Shown here: in pieces, positions 1 to 8,536 of the stretch | How the letters are laid out: every line of letters starts with the position of its first letter | How positions within the stretch are numbered: position 1 is the stretch's first letter | Assembly (NCBI GenBank): GCA_021776925.1 | Contig: JAJFFB010000071.1 | Coordinates: forward strand, 1-64,000 | Origin: Planctomycetota bacterium | GTDB taxonomy: Bacteria; Planctomycetota; UBA1135 | Length of the DNA stretch: 64,000 nucleotides | Direction of reading: 5' to 3' | The notes under the pieces: generated by a model | The model's database searches: none | Told to the model about the DNA's origin: nothing | What the model saw: only the letters and a program-made list of their open reading frames with translations | Translations under genes and position numbers: made by a program

Positions 1-81
1 GTGGGGCAGTGGGTATTGGGACAGAAGGTGGGACGAAAGGCCATGGCGTGCTCCGGGTGCGGGGACACCTGGAAGACGCAG

Positions 82-116
82 ACAGGGCCGGAACGTTACG
101 TCCCGGCCCTGTTTTT
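82..116 (+). terminator. Rho-independent terminator
   Basis: Nine-base GC-rich arms (CAGGGCCGG at 83-91 and CCGGCCCTG at 103-111), extended by an A-T pair, enclose an 11-base loop and are followed by five T. It most likely ends a plus-strand gene beyond the left edge. The same hairpin also lies just past the stop of the convergent minus-strand gene, but without a T run in that direction. Confidence 0.8.
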
Positions 117-139
117 GCGGCCACCGAAGGGGGCCAGAT

Positions 140-1486
140 TCACAAGGCGTGGTCGTAGGCGGTGCGCAACTGGATGCCCTCCAGAATGCGCTTGCGCATC
201 TCGAGATGGCGGCCGCGCCTCACCGCTGCGCGGAAAGCCTCTTCGGACCCCGTCGGACGCACGGCGTGCACCCATACCAACGCCATGCCGTCCATCACCT
301 TGAACGGTCCGGAAGCCTGTTCCGGAGTGGCGGCGAAGGCGGCCTTGCCCAGCATCGGATCGGCGCCGGCCCCGGTCAGTGTGATCCAGCCCACTTCGCC
401 ACGGCGGCGGCGCGTATCTTCGTGCTCGGAATAGCCCTCGGCTTTGTCGGCGAAATCGGTCGCTGATTGAATCTCCGCCTGGTAGAGCTGCAGTTCGGCC
501 GCTGCCTCGGCGAAGTCGAGGTCGATCTCGGTCTTCTTGACCTCGGTGGCGCGCAACAGGATCCATGAAACGCGGCGTTTCTCGCCGTATTCGTCTTCCA
601 GTTGCTGGCGCATCTCGGCGTTGAGGCCGGCGAACCAGGCGTCGTTGAAGAGCTCTTGGCTGTACAAGCGCAGATAGCCGGCAAGGCGCAGTTCACTGCC
701 CTGGCGCACGCTGTCCACGGTTGCCCCCTGGGTCTTCAAAATCTGCTCGTAGGAGGCTCCACCATAGGCCGGGTTTTCGCTTACACGTTGGCGCCGCCAC
801 TGGATCTCGACTTCGAGAATGTCGTCGGTGAGCAGCTTGCCCTTGGTCTTGGCCCACGCCGGCAGATAGCTTTCCAGCACCATCTGCTCGAGGTGTTCGG
901 TCTTGCGGATCGGACCCAGGATCTGGCGCAGCACGGCGCCGACCTGGCGCGTGGTCACCGAGTAGTTGTCGGTGTCGATGGCGTATCCGGGCGTCGCGCC
1001 AGCGGCCTGAGCGAGCAGATCACGCAGGCGGATATCACTCCATTTCTGCAGATCCTCGGCGTCGACGATCTCGTCGGGACGCAGGCCCAGATCGCGTTTG
1101 GCCATGATCTCGTGCAGAATCGAATCACCCAGCAGTTTGCGGAAACGCGGCATGTCAAGACCGCGTGCGACCACCAGCTGCTCCAGATTCTCGCCTTGTT
1201 CTTCGGCGGCAAGGCGCGCCTCTTCGACGCGCCGGTCGACCATTTCGGTGGGCACGATCAGGCCGCGGCGTTTGGCTTCTCGTTCGACTAATTGGATCTG
1301 CAGCAGGTGCTGCAGCGCGTCGAGGCCGGTCTGTTTGTTCTTGAAGGTGCGTCCGAGGAATCCCTCGAACTGGGCTTCACTGATCTGGCCCCCCTGCCAG
1401 GTGGCGACGACGCCGGCCGGCAGTGGATCCTGGCTGGCACCTGACTGGGGCAGGAACGGGAGGACGAGCAGGGCGAGGCTGAGCAT
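140..1486 (-). CDS. SurA/PpiC-like periplasmic folding factor
   Basis: A 448-residue protein with a hydrophobic N-terminus (about residues 1-18) that looks like a signal peptide, so it is probably periplasmic. Two helical segments rich in charged residues follow, as in the SurA chaperone domain. Around residues 300-420 a parvulin-like region contains RVSWILLRA, a GEVGWI strand (compare GDLGWI in SurA) and a GPFKV strand, which are typical of peptidyl-prolyl isomerases. Active-site residues cannot be assigned with certainty, so it may be a chaperone without isomerase activity. The ATG at 1486 is the first that gives a clean signal peptide. It stands alone, downstream of the histidine kinase on the same strand. 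Two more proteins of this general kind occur at 25854 and 27663. Confidence 0.75.
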   Translation of the reverse strand: MLSLALLVLPFLPQSGASQDPLPAGVVATWQGGQISEAQFEGFLGRTFKNKQTGLDALQHLLQIQLVEREAKRRGLIVPTEMVDRRVEEARLAAEEQGENLEQLVVARGLDMPRFRKLLGDSILHEIMAKRDLGLRPDEIVDAEDLQKWSDIRLRDLLAQAAGATPGYAIDTDNYSVTTRQVGAVLRQILGPIRKTEHLEQMVLESYLPAWAKTKGKLLTDDILEVEIQWRRQRVSENPAYGGASYEQILKTQGATVDSVRQGSELRLAGYLRLYSQELFNDAWFAGLNAEMRQQLEDEYGEKRRVSWILLRATEVKKTEIDLDFAEAAAELQLYQAEIQSATDFADKAEGYSEHEDTRRRRGEVGWITLTGAGADPMLGKAAFAATPEQASGPFKVMDGMALVWVHAVRPTGSEEAFRAAVRRGRHLEMRKRILEGIQLRTAYDHAL

Positions 1487-1609
1487 TGGGCGTCAGGATA
1501 GCGGCCACCGGCAGATTCGGCGGTCGGCAGCGGGCTGCGCGAGACCACGGACCGCTAGCCCCCTTTGCGGTCGCGGTGACCCAAACCTGAGGTCCCAGGC
1601 AGCCGCTTC

Positions 1610-1675
1610 GCGTGCCCGCAGCGGGGTTCAAACGGCGGAATTGCGCGACTGCAGATGGGTTCAAGCGGCAGCTTT
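1610..1675. repeat. Two degenerate 33-bp tandem units
   Basis: Units 1610-1642 and 1643-1675 align without gaps at 24 of 33 positions and share the core GGGTTCAA. A third partial unit may run into the kinase gene. The kinase stop codon lies inside the second unit, so the array straddles its 3' end. Confidence 0.45.
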
Positions 1676-3451
1676 GCGCGCTCGCAGCAGCACCGCGGCG
1701 AGCTTTTCCGCCGATACTGGCTTGGAGACGTAATCGTCCATTCCGGCCTGCAAACAGCGTTCCTCGTCGCCCTTCATCGCGTTGGCGGTCATCGCCACGA
1801 TCGGCAGCCGCGGACCGTCCGCGACCTCGCGCTGGCGCAGTTGGCGCGTCGCTTCGAAGCCGTCCATCTGCGGCATCTGGCAGTCCATGAAGCACATGTC
1901 GTACTGCTTGGCGGCAGCCATCTGCAGAGCGATGACGCCGTTTTCGGCCACTTCCACGTCGCAGTCCAGCTTCAGCAGCATGCGCCGCGCCACCTGTTGA
2001 TTGACCTTGTTGTCCTCGGCCAGCAGCACGCACAGGCGGCGCGTTTGCGGCGTTTCCGCGCTGTCGGACTGCGGCTGATGGCGGCGCAATTCCTCGAAGT
2101 CCTGACGCGTCAGGATGTGCTGACGCGCGCAGGGTTTTCCAGCGCCCTGGGCCAGAGCGGCGAGTGCCTCACGCAGCAGACCGCTGCGCACCGGTTTGAC
2201 CAGGTAGACGTCGAAACCTGCCTTCTCAAAGCGCAATCGATCTCCGCGCATTCCTGACGAGGTCAGCAGCACCAGCGGCAGGTGGCTCCACTGCGCTTGC
2301 GCCCGGATGGCGCGGCCGAGCGCCTCGCCGTCGGTTTCCGGCATCAGGTAGTCGAGCGCCGCAAGGTCGAAGCGTTCGCCGTCGGCGTCGGCCTGCTGCA
2401 GCACCTGCAGCGCCTCGCTGGCGCCGGAGGCGGTCACGCAGTGAATGCCCCAGGACTCCATCAGCCCGGTGTAGATGCGCCGGTTGACCTCCAGATCGTC
2501 AACCAGGAGCACGCGCAGGCCGCGCAGGTCGCCGGGCTGCGCGGGCACCCGGTCCTCCTCGATTGCCACCGTTAGGGGCAGGTGGAAGGAGAAGGTGGAA
2601 CCCTCTCCCTCGACCGATTGCAGACCCATGCGGCCGCCCATCAGTTCGACCAGCTGGCGGCTGATCGCCAGGCCCAGACCGGTGCCGCCGTACTTGCGGC
2701 TGGTCGAGATGTCGGCCTGGGTGAAGGGCTGCATCAGATTGCCCTGGTGCTCGGCGGCGATACCGATGCCGGTGTCTTCGATGGCGACGCTCAGCAGGGG
2801 CGGATCACTGTGCTGCTGGTAAGCCACCCGCACCAGGACGTGGCCGTCGCTGGTGAACTTGACCGCGTTGCCGATCAAATTGGTCAGGACCTGGCGGATG
2901 CGGCCGGCATCGCCGACCAGACGGCGCGGGGCGTCGGCGGGAATGTCAACGGTCAGTTCGATGCCCTGGGCGTGGGCCCGCGTAGCGAGCAGCTCGGCAA
3001 CGTCACCGACCAGATGCTCGAGGTCGAAGGGATGCGGCTCGATCTCGAGCTTGCCGGCTTCGATCTTGGAGAAGTCAAGGATGTCATTGATGATCGACAG
3101 CAGTGATTCTCCCGAGCCTTGAATCAGACGCACGAAATCGCGTTGCTCGGCGCTCAGCGGAGTGTCCTCAAGCAGCTGGGTCATGCCCAGCACGCCATTC
3201 ATCGGCGTGCGGATCTCGTGGCTCATGGCGGCGAGGAAGTCGCTGCGCGCGCGCAATCCGGCTTCGGCCTGGGCGCTGGCGGCGGCGAATTGGCGCGTCG
3301 CGGCGACCGCCAGGCCACCGGCCAGCAGCGCGCTGGTGGTCAGGCTCCAGAACTTGCCCAGGCGGTCCATCAGGGCATAGTCGACCCAGGCGAAGGTCAG
3401 GGTGATGCCCAGGAACAGCAGGAGGAAGCGGACGAGGGGGGACCGGAGCAT
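1661..3451 (-). CDS. Hybrid sensor histidine kinase with two receiver domains
   Basis: A 596-residue membrane-bound hybrid kinase. Two hydrophobic segments lie within residues 6-52 with almost no loop between them, so there is no sizeable periplasmic sensor. HisKA contains SHEIRTP with phospho-acceptor His78. The ATPase domain follows, with N-box NLIGNAVKF (191-199), G1 DTGIGI (226-231) and G2 [10 protein letters not shown] (255-264). The first receiver spans about 311-430 (Asp367). The second spans about 472-596 (Asp523, in [11 protein letters not shown]) and ends with a DDYVSKP strand. There is no Hpt domain, so the relay partner is elsewhere. The frame stays open upstream to 4084, but that part reads through a DNA repeat and into the divergent kinase gene. 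The ATG at 3451, giving MLRSPLVRF and a membrane segment, is therefore chosen. The signal it senses is unknown. Confidence 0.93.
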   Translation of the reverse strand: MLRSPLVRFLLLFLGITLTFAWVDYALMDRLGKFWSLTTSALLAGGLAVAATRQFAAASAQAEAGLRARSDFLAAMSHEIRTPMNGVLGMTQLLEDTPLSAEQRDFVRLIQGSGESLLSIINDILDFSKIEAGKLEIEPHPFDLEHLVGDVAELLATRAHAQGIELTVDIPADAPRRLVGDAGRIRQVLTNLIGNAVKFTSDGHVLVRVAYQQHSDPPLLSVAIEDTGIGIAAEHQGNLMQPFTQADISTSRKYGGTGLGLAISRQLVELMGGRMGLQSVEGEGSTFSFHLPLTVAIEEDRVPAQPGDLRGLRVLLVDDLEVNRRIYTGLMESWGIHCVTASGASEALQVLQQADADGERFDLAALDYLMPETDGEALGRAIRAQAQWSHLPLVLLTSSGMRGDRLRFEKAGFDVYLVKPVRSGLLREALAALAQGAGKPCARQHILTRQDFEELRRHQPQSDSAETPQTRRLCVLLAEDNKVNQQVARRMLLKLDCDVEVAENGVIALQMAAAKQYDMCFMDCQMPQMDGFEATRQLRQREVADGPRLPIVAMTANAMKGDEERCLQAGMDDYVSKPVSAEKLAAVLLRARKAAA

Positions 3452-3630
3452 GGACAGGGTGTGGGCTGCGGACCGGGGGCGCTGGCCCGCCACACGGACG
3501 TCAGCCGGGGAGCTGCGCCGGTCCTGGTGGAGGGCCAGATCGGCGGTCCCAGCTTGGTGGAGGTATGGGTAGGGTTGCCGGCCGGGGGGCCGACCTGTTC
3601 CTTTCGACCGACAGCGGCCGCCAGCTTGAC

Positions 3631-3789
3631 CTAACTGACCGTGGACAAGGTCATTCCGCCCCGTGGACAAGGTCATTCCGCCCCGTGGACAAGGGCATGC
3701 CGCCCCGTGGACAAGGGCATGCCGCCCCGTGGACAAGGGCATTCCGCCCCACGGCAGCGTCTTTTTCCCCTGGACGGCGTCAGCAGAAC
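3631..3789 (+). repeat. Dispersed intergenic repeat element, copy 1 (expanded)
   Basis: A 10-base head (CTAACTGACC), five 22-bp units and a 39-base tail ending CAGCAGAAC. With one 22-bp unit instead of five, the same element recurs inverted at 33687-33757 with a single mismatch over 71 bases. A CCGTGG/CCACGG inverted repeat followed by CAGCGTCTTTTT lies at the junction with the tail, so each copy could also act as a weak terminator. Confidence 0.85.
3641..3750. repeat. Five 22-bp direct repeats with DnaA-box-like cores
   Basis: Units start at 3641, 3663, 3685, 3707 and 3729. Each reads GTGGACAAGG, then T/G, CAT, T/G, CCGCCCC. The reverse complement of each contains TTGTCCACGG, which matches the TTGTCCACA form of the DnaA box used by some high-GC bacteria at 8 of 9 positions. 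The 22-bp spacing is about two helical turns, so all boxes face the same side of the DNA. Binding by DnaA is inferred only. Confidence 0.85.
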
Positions 3790-3842
3790 CCGCCCCGATC
3801 TGAAGATAGGGGCGGAACCAGCTTCCTTGCCAGGGAAAAAAA
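3762..3842. repeat. Nested inverted repeat beside the 22-bp array
   Basis: The outer arms are TTTTTCCCCTGG (3762-3773) and CCAGGGAAAAAAA (3830-3842), with one base difference. Inside them CCGCCCC (3790-3796) pairs with GGGGCGG (3809-3815). The outer left arm belongs to the dispersed element; the rest is unique to this copy. Confidence 0.55.
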
Positions 3843-3867
3843 CCACTTGCCCTGGAACGAAAGCACC

Positions 3868-3876
3868 TTATCCACG
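3868..3876 (+). promoter_or_regulatory. DnaA-box-like site
   Basis: TTATCCACG matches the bacterial DnaA box TTATCCACA at 8 of 9 positions. It lies 118 bp beyond the 22-bp array and about 50 bp before the Ser/Thr kinase start. A single match could be chance; its closeness to the array makes it worth noting. Confidence 0.35.
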
Positions 3877-3926
3877 GCCAGCTAAGCACCGGAATCCTGG
3901 CTGCGCCGCCGCTATCGTGGCAGCGC

Positions 3927-4943
3927 ATGAGCGTTCCGCCATCCCCACAGGACCAGCAGTTTCTCGCCCTGCTGGTCCACCGCGGCTTCCTCGACCGCAA
4001 GGACGCGGTACGCGTGCTCGAGCGCGCCCGGGACAACGGATTTGAATCCGCTCTCGGCGTCACCACCGGCTGGGACGCCAACAAGGTCGGCTACCTGCGC
4101 CGCACCAAGGCGATGCAGGAACCGCAGATTCCCGGCTATCGCATGGAGCGCAAGCTCGGCGCCGGCGGCACCTCCGAAGTCTTCGGCGCGCGCACCGAAC
4201 AAGGCCTGAGAAAGGTCGCCTTGAAGGTGCTGCTGCCGCGGCTGGCGCTCGACCCGGTGGCGGTGCGCCGTTTCCTGGAAGAAGCCAAGCTGCTGCAACG
4301 GCTGCAGCTCCAAGGCGTCGTGCGTGGCCACCGCGTGTTCCGTTTCCTCGGCACCTACGTGATGGAAATGGACTGGGTGCCCGGGCGCACCTTGGAGGAG
4401 TTCCTCGCCGACGGCGAAATCTTTGTCGAGGAACAGGCGCTGGGCATCGTGGTCGAAGTCGCCCGCGCGCTCGGCAGCCTGCGCACCGAGGGCCTGGTGC
4501 ACCGCGACCTCAAACCCGGCAACATCATGATCGATCCCGGCGGCCGCGTGACCTTGATCGACCTCGGCTTCGCCGGCAGCGGGCTCAGCGGCCGCAGCGA
4601 TGAGAACACCACGCTCGGCACGCCCGCTTATCTCGCCCCGGAACAGGCGCGCGGCCAGGGCGATCTCGACGCCCGCGCCGACATCTATTCGCTCGGCGCC
4701 ACGCTCTATCACCTGGTGGTCGGCAAGCTGCCTTTCCAGGCCGGCGACGACCAGGACATGTTACGCGCCCAGATCCTGGAGGGGCTCAACGGCTCGGCGC
4801 TCAAAGGCCGTTCGGTCAGCCCTTCGCTGCACTATTTCATCGAAAAGATGATGGCCAAGGACCGCGAGGTCCGTTACGCCAGCGCCGAGGACCTGATCGA
4901 CGACATCGAAGCCCACCGGCGGCGCCAGCAGAGCGGTTATTGA
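3927..4943 (+). CDS. Cytoplasmic Ser/Thr protein kinase (Hanks type)
   Basis: A 338-residue kinase with a complete catalytic set: glycine loop LGAGGTSEVF (77-86), VALK lysine 100, helix-C glutamate near 119, catalytic HRDLKPGN (Asp194), metal-binding DLG at 212-214 in place of the usual DFG, and GTPAYLAPEQ (231-240). A 70-residue helical N-terminal region precedes the kinase fold. There is no membrane segment or extracellular sensor, unlike PASTA-type kinases, so it probably acts as a soluble kinase. A DLG motif is common in this bacterial group and need not mean loss of activity. It is divergent from the hybrid histidine kinase, and an FHA protein that could read phosphothreonine begins 4.6 kb downstream. 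Substrates are unknown. Confidence 0.92.
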   Translation: MSVPPSPQDQQFLALLVHRGFLDRKDAVRVLERARDNGFESALGVTTGWDANKVGYLRRTKAMQEPQIPGYRMERKLGAGGTSEVFGARTEQGLRKVALKVLLPRLALDPVAVRRFLEEAKLLQRLQLQGVVRGHRVFRFLGTYVMEMDWVPGRTLEEFLADGEIFVEEQALGIVVEVARALGSLRTEGLVHRDLKPGNIMIDPGGRVTLIDLGFAGSGLSGRSDENTTLGTPAYLAPEQARGQGDLDARADIYSLGATLYHLVVGKLPFQAGDDQDMLRAQILEGLNGSALKGRSVSPSLHYFIEKMMAKDREVRYASAEDLIDDIEAHRRRQQSGY

Positions 4944-5156
4944 GGCGGTTATTGAGACGCGGATTCAATGCCCCGCGCGGACCCGCCTGCGCCGATAGGG
5001 CTCTTGCCTGGGGCGGGTTCGTGGATTAGCGAATTCCTGCGGCTCCCTTTCAGGACATGCTAGAGTCGCAAGGTAGCGGTTTCCGTTTGGTGCCGCTTTT
5101 CCCCGATTCCAGGACCGTACTGAGTGGTGCGGGCCTGTCCCCGATCCCCGAATCCA

Positions 5157-6686
5157 ATGCATAAGCTCATCCTCACCGGCCTGGCCGGCCTGGCGCTTCT
5201 TTCTACAGCCCCAGCCCAAACCGACCTAGGTCCCCTCAACCTCCCTGCCGGCGTTGCTTCGCTTCCTTTTGACGAGGATTTTGAAGCTGCTGCCGGTGTC
5301 GTGCCGGGCTATATGGCGTTGACCGCCATCGACGTCGCGACGCTGCTTCCCGACGCCGAAGCGTGGGCCAACATCGGCAACCTGGCTGCCTGCACCAACC
5401 CCTTTGATGGTGCCTACAACCTCGAACTGGGTCTGATTCCTGGCAGCACCAACTACCACGACGTGCGCAACGCAATGGTGCTCGGCTTCGACGCCACCGG
5501 CTACACCGGCGACATGACTATGTCGGCGGTCGTCATCGACGGCGGTGAAGAGTTCGACACCGTCGATGGTGTGTGGGTCTCCGACAACGGCACCGATTGG
5601 TACGCGATCTCCTCCGACTGGGGCAGCTTCATCGTTCCGGACAACGCCTGGACCAACTCCGACGCGATGGACATGACTTCCACCGCGGCCGACGTCAGTG
5701 GCGTGTTCTACGTCGCCTTCGTGCAGGAAGACAACTTCCCGTACCTCGACCTCGACGGCATCGGCGTCGACGGCATTCACGCGCCGGCGCAGCTGGTCGG
5801 ATCCGACCTCGGTCCTTTGAACCTGCCGCTGGGTTTCCTCACCCCGCCCTTCACCGAGAACTTCGAAGCCGCCGCCGGCGTCGTGCCCGGCTACATGGCG
5901 CTGACCGAACTCGACGCCATCACCCTGCTGCCCGATCCCACCGCCTGGGCCAACATCGGCAACCGCGCGCCCTGCCTGAACCCCTTCAGCGGCAGCTACG
6001 CGCTGGAAATGGGCGTAATGCCGGGTGGCAGCAGCCACAACGTGCGCAACGCCATGGTCCTGGGCATCGATCCGATCGGCTACACCGGCGCCATGACCCT
6101 GTCCTACATGGGTTATGACGATGGTGAAGAGACCCACGGCGTGGACGGTCTGTGGGTTTCCAACGACGGAATCCTGTGGTTCAACGTCGCCGACTACAAC
6201 GACCTGGTCATCGACAACTGGACCCACTCCGGCGAGATCGACCTCAGCCTGACTCCGGTCGACGTCAACAGCGCCTTCTACATGGCGATCGTCCAAGAGG
6301 ACAACTCGCCCTACCTGTCTCTGGACGGCATCGGTGGTGACGACTTCAACGTGCCCGCCGTTCCCGCTCCGCCGATCCTCGAGAACACCGGTCTGACCGG
6401 TGGCTTGTTCACCACCATGACCGTGAACTCGGGCTACGCCAACAAGGTGTGCAAGTTCCTGGCCTCGACCACCGGCGGCGGACCGACCACCGTCCTCGGT
6501 GTCACCCTCGACCTGTCCAACCCCATCCTGCAGCTTGCCGACGTCGCGTCCGACGCCAACGGCACCGCGATCTACTCGACCATCGTTCCGGCCGGTGCTT
6601 CCGGTCTCAGCGTCTGGTTGCAAGCGGTCATGCTCGCCGATGGCACGGGCATCGTGTCGAACAGCATTGCCGACGTGATTCTGTAA
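5157..6686 (+). CDS. Secreted protein with two tandem beta-sandwich repeats
   Basis: A 509-residue exported protein. The signal peptide MHKLILTGLAGLALLSTAPAQ gives the preferred ATG at 5157; a GTG 33 bases upstream would bury the signal. Two long internal repeats (about residues 21-215 and 216-400) each start with DLGPLNLP. Each then carries FEAAAGVVPGYMAL, AWANIGN, VRNAMVLG, a VDG.WVS strand and QEDN.PYL.LDGIG. The strand pattern and Asp-rich tail resemble MAM- or laminin-like sandwich domains, but the family is not certain. A C-terminal region of about 110 residues (GLTGGLFTTMTV onward) is a separate beta domain. No enzyme motif is visible, so a surface or matrix protein is likely. A strong terminator follows immediately. 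Confidence 0.8.
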   Translation: MHKLILTGLAGLALLSTAPAQTDLGPLNLPAGVASLPFDEDFEAAAGVVPGYMALTAIDVATLLPDAEAWANIGNLAACTNPFDGAYNLELGLIPGSTNYHDVRNAMVLGFDATGYTGDMTMSAVVIDGGEEFDTVDGVWVSDNGTDWYAISSDWGSFIVPDNAWTNSDAMDMTSTAADVSGVFYVAFVQEDNFPYLDLDGIGVDGIHAPAQLVGSDLGPLNLPLGFLTPPFTENFEAAAGVVPGYMALTELDAITLLPDPTAWANIGNRAPCLNPFSGSYALEMGVMPGGSSHNVRNAMVLGIDPIGYTGAMTLSYMGYDDGEETHGVDGLWVSNDGILWFNVADYNDLVIDNWTHSGEIDLSLTPVDVNSAFYMAIVQEDNSPYLSLDGIGGDDFNVPAVPAPPILENTGLTGGLFTTMTVNSGYANKVCKFLASTTGGGPTTVLGVTLDLSNPILQLADVASDANGTAIYSTIVPAGASGLSVWLQAVMLADGTGIVSNSIADVIL

Positions 6687-6728
6687 TCCGTCTGCACCGG
6701 CCTGTTCGATTGGCGACAGGCAAATCCA

Positions 6729-6765
6729 GGGCGGCGATGGCAACATCGCCGCCCTTCTTCTTGTC
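6729..6765 (+). terminator. Rho-independent terminator
   Basis: Eleven-base perfect arms GGGCGGCGATG (6729-6739) and CATCGCCGCCC (6744-6754) with a GCAA tetraloop, then TTCTTCTTGT. It ends the secreted repeat protein gene. Confidence 0.92.
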
Positions 6766-6770
6766 TACCC

Positions 6771-7058
6771 ATGTCCGCCCCACCCTTCTACTTCCGTTGC
6801 CAGCGCAGCGGCAACTGCTGCCGCGTCGGGCACGGACGGGTGTGGCTTGAAGCCGACGGCCGCTGCCGGGCCACCGGCCACCGTCCTCTGTCCTGCCGCA
6901 GCCGCAATCCGGCGCTGCTCGGTCAGGCACAAGGCAGCCTGGAGAACCTGGGTGAGAGTCTGGGTTACCCTTGGAAGCAAGGGGAATGGCCCCTCCTGCT
7001 GAGCAACCGGGGCCAGGCCCGGCGCAGCAAGCGTGGCCGCCTTCCTCAAAACGTGTGA
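6771..7058 (+). CDS. Small YkgJ-like cysteine-cluster protein
   Basis: A 95-residue protein whose N-terminus FRCQRSGNCCRVGHG matches the FxCxxxGxCCxxxG signature of the YkgJ family, proposed to bind zinc or an iron-sulfur cluster. A second half, GRCRATGHRPLSCRSRNP, matches the family's C-terminal CRIY..RPxxCRxxP stretch. The 40-50 residues that normally separate these halves are missing, so this is either a compact variant or a gene with an internal deletion. It starts only six bases after a terminator, has no visible ribosome binding site, and its stop lies 13 bases before the next gene. The cysteine pattern argues for a real or recently real protein. Its function is not known. Confidence 0.55.
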   Translation: MSAPPFYFRCQRSGNCCRVGHGRVWLEADGRCRATGHRPLSCRSRNPALLGQAQGSLENLGESLGYPWKQGEWPLLLSNRGQARRSKRGRLPQNV

Positions 7059-7071
7059 GACCTGCACGCCG

Positions 7072-8436
7072 ATGAAACTGCTGGCGCTCCTCCTTCTGGC
7101 GGCCTCCCTATGGGGCGGATGGTCCTGGTATCAGCACGCCGCAGATGCCCCACCGGAAGCACTGCAACAGGCCGCACCCGGCGCGCGCGTCCCGGTGGCA
7201 GCGGCCGGCGGCGGCCGCTCGGCGCTGCCGCCCGAACTTCGAGAGGGCGGCGGGGCGCAGGCGGCGGTCGCCGGCAGCGGGTTGCTGCAGCAGCACAATC
7301 GGGACGGTCTCGCCGCCTTGAACGCAGGCCGTTATGCCGACGCAGTCGACCAGTTCCGCCACGCCCTGGAGGTGCAGGCGGACAATCCTGTGGTGCTGCT
7401 CAACCTGGCCCGCTGCTACGCCCAGTGGGGGCAAGCTGAAATCGACGCAGGGCGCATGCAGCGGGCGCTGCCGCTGCTGCGCGAAGCGGCTGCCGCGCAC
7501 GCCGACGGGGGCGAAACCGCTAGCCTGCTGGCCTATGCCCTGCTGCGCACCGGCAACCGCGAGCAGGCGGCGCGGGTTTTGGCCGCAGCTCTGGAGGACT
7601 TTCCGCAATCAGCATCTGCTCTGCGCCTTGCCGCCGAGGCCGCCTCCCTGAACGGTGAACTGGCCCAGGCGGTGGTGCTGCTCGAACGCGCTGTCGCGCT
7701 GCAGCCGCAGTCAGACGCCCTCGAGCAACGCCTCGACGGCTACCGCCAGGAAATGGAGATGCTGGCAAACGCCGAGCGCGGCCGTTCGACGCGTTTCGAA
7801 TGTGTCTATGACCCAACCACACCTGGGCTGGCGGCCGCCGTTCCAAGCCTGATGCTCGACCTCGAGGCCGCCGCCGCGGTGGTCGACCGCATGCTCGGCC
7901 TGCAGCCGGACGACCGCCTGCTGGTGCTGCTGCTCGACCGCCAGCTCTATGACCTGGCGGCGCCGAACTGGTCCAACGGGCTCTATGACGGACGCATCCG
8001 CGTGCCGATCGACGATTTCGAAAGCAAGCGCGAGCAGCTCGCCGCGGTCTTCCGCCATGAGTACACCCATGCGGCGCTGCACCAGCTCGGTCCGGTGGTG
8101 CCGACCTGGCTGCACGAGGGCTTGGCGCAACTGCTTGAGGGCCGGTCGGTCGACCGCGGCCGCACGCGCCTGCAACAGGAGGGTGCGCGCCTGCCCTCCG
8201 CGACCGGTCTTGTCGGCGACTGGACCCGCTGGCAGGAGCGCGCCGAGGTCCAGGGCGCCTATGACTACGCGCTGTCCCTGACCGACTGGCTGCTGGAACA
8301 CTACGGCCAGGATTCTTTCACCACCTTGATCCGGGAACTGGGCCAGGTCGAATTCGACCGTGCCTTCGAGGGCATATACGGTCAGCCGTGGGCCGAACTC
8401 GACGCCAGCCACCGCGCCGCGTTCGAATCCCCCTGA
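7072..8436 (+). CDS. TPR protein with peptidase-MA-like metalloprotease domain
   Basis: A 454-residue exported or membrane-anchored protein. The ATG at 7072 gives the hydrophobic leader MKLLALLLLAASLWGG; the frame is open slightly upstream but adds only non-signal residues. TPR-like helical repeats (about residues 80-220) include ALNAGRYADAVDQFRHAL. The C-terminal half has a gluzincin-type site: HEYTH at 329-333 and a third-ligand glutamate motif LHEGLAQLLEG with Glu349. This matches the peptidase MA family. It is probably a periplasmic or surface protease whose TPRs bind a partner or substrate. The gene stands between the YkgJ-like gene and radC; there is no clear operon. Confidence 0.82.
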   Translation: MKLLALLLLAASLWGGWSWYQHAADAPPEALQQAAPGARVPVAAAGGGRSALPPELREGGGAQAAVAGSGLLQQHNRDGLAALNAGRYADAVDQFRHALEVQADNPVVLLNLARCYAQWGQAEIDAGRMQRALPLLREAAAAHADGGETASLLAYALLRTGNREQAARVLAAALEDFPQSASALRLAAEAASLNGELAQAVVLLERAVALQPQSDALEQRLDGYRQEMEMLANAERGRSTRFECVYDPTTPGLAAAVPSLMLDLEAAAAVVDRMLGLQPDDRLLVLLLDRQLYDLAAPNWSNGLYDGRIRVPIDDFESKREQLAAVFRHEYTHAALHQLGPVVPTWLHEGLAQLLEGRSVDRGRTRLQQEGARLPSATGLVGDWTRWQERAEVQGAYDYALSLTDWLLEHYGQDSFTTLIRELGQVEFDRAFEGIYGQPWAELDASHRAAFESP

Positions 8437-8499
8437 GCATGGCAAGGAGTTCGACTCCTTCTGTGCATGGCAACGGAAAGTCGGTGCATGGCAACGGAA
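8437..8499 (+). repeat. Three GCATGGCAA repeats upstream of radC
   Basis: GCATGGCAA occurs at 8437, 8465 and 8486. The last two share the longer GTGCATGGCAACGGAA (from 8463 and 8484) at 21-bp spacing, about two helical turns. A 7-bp hairpin AAGGAGT/ACTCCTT (8444-8460) separates the first from the second. They may be operator sites for radC or part of a terminator for the gene before it. Confidence 0.6.
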
Positions 8500-8536
8500 T
8501 GGGTAATCCTTACGGGTCGGCGGCGTCTGGCTTTAG

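Larger units (their letters stand above)
3452..3926. other. Intergenic region between two divergent kinase genes
   Basis: 475 bases separate the histidine kinase from the Ser/Thr kinase. They hold the 22-bp repeat array, a nested inverted repeat and a TTATCCACG site, each listed separately. The first 180 bases (3452-3630) show nothing else recognisable. No convincing gene is present. Confidence 0.7.

Noticed and set aside
1-303. Small CxxC protein at the left edge
   Set aside because: The frame reads through the terminator hairpin and into the antisense 3' end of the SurA-like gene; no family features.
3641-3750. CRISPR array
   Set aside because: Units follow each other directly with no unique spacers, and there are no cas genes.
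3631-3876. Chromosome origin (oriC)
   Set aside because: No dnaA, dnaN, gyrB, rpmH or parAB nearby and no long AT-rich unwinding region. DnaA-like boxes alone are not enough.
3452-4084. N-terminal extension of the hybrid histidine kinase
   Set aside because: It would translate the 22-bp DNA repeat and the start of the divergent Ser/Thr kinase; the kinase has a natural membrane start at 3451.
5226-6746. Antisense His/Val/Gly/Asp-rich open frame opposite the secreted repeat protein
   Set aside because: Its repeats mirror those of the real gene, which has a signal peptide and a terminator on the plus strand.
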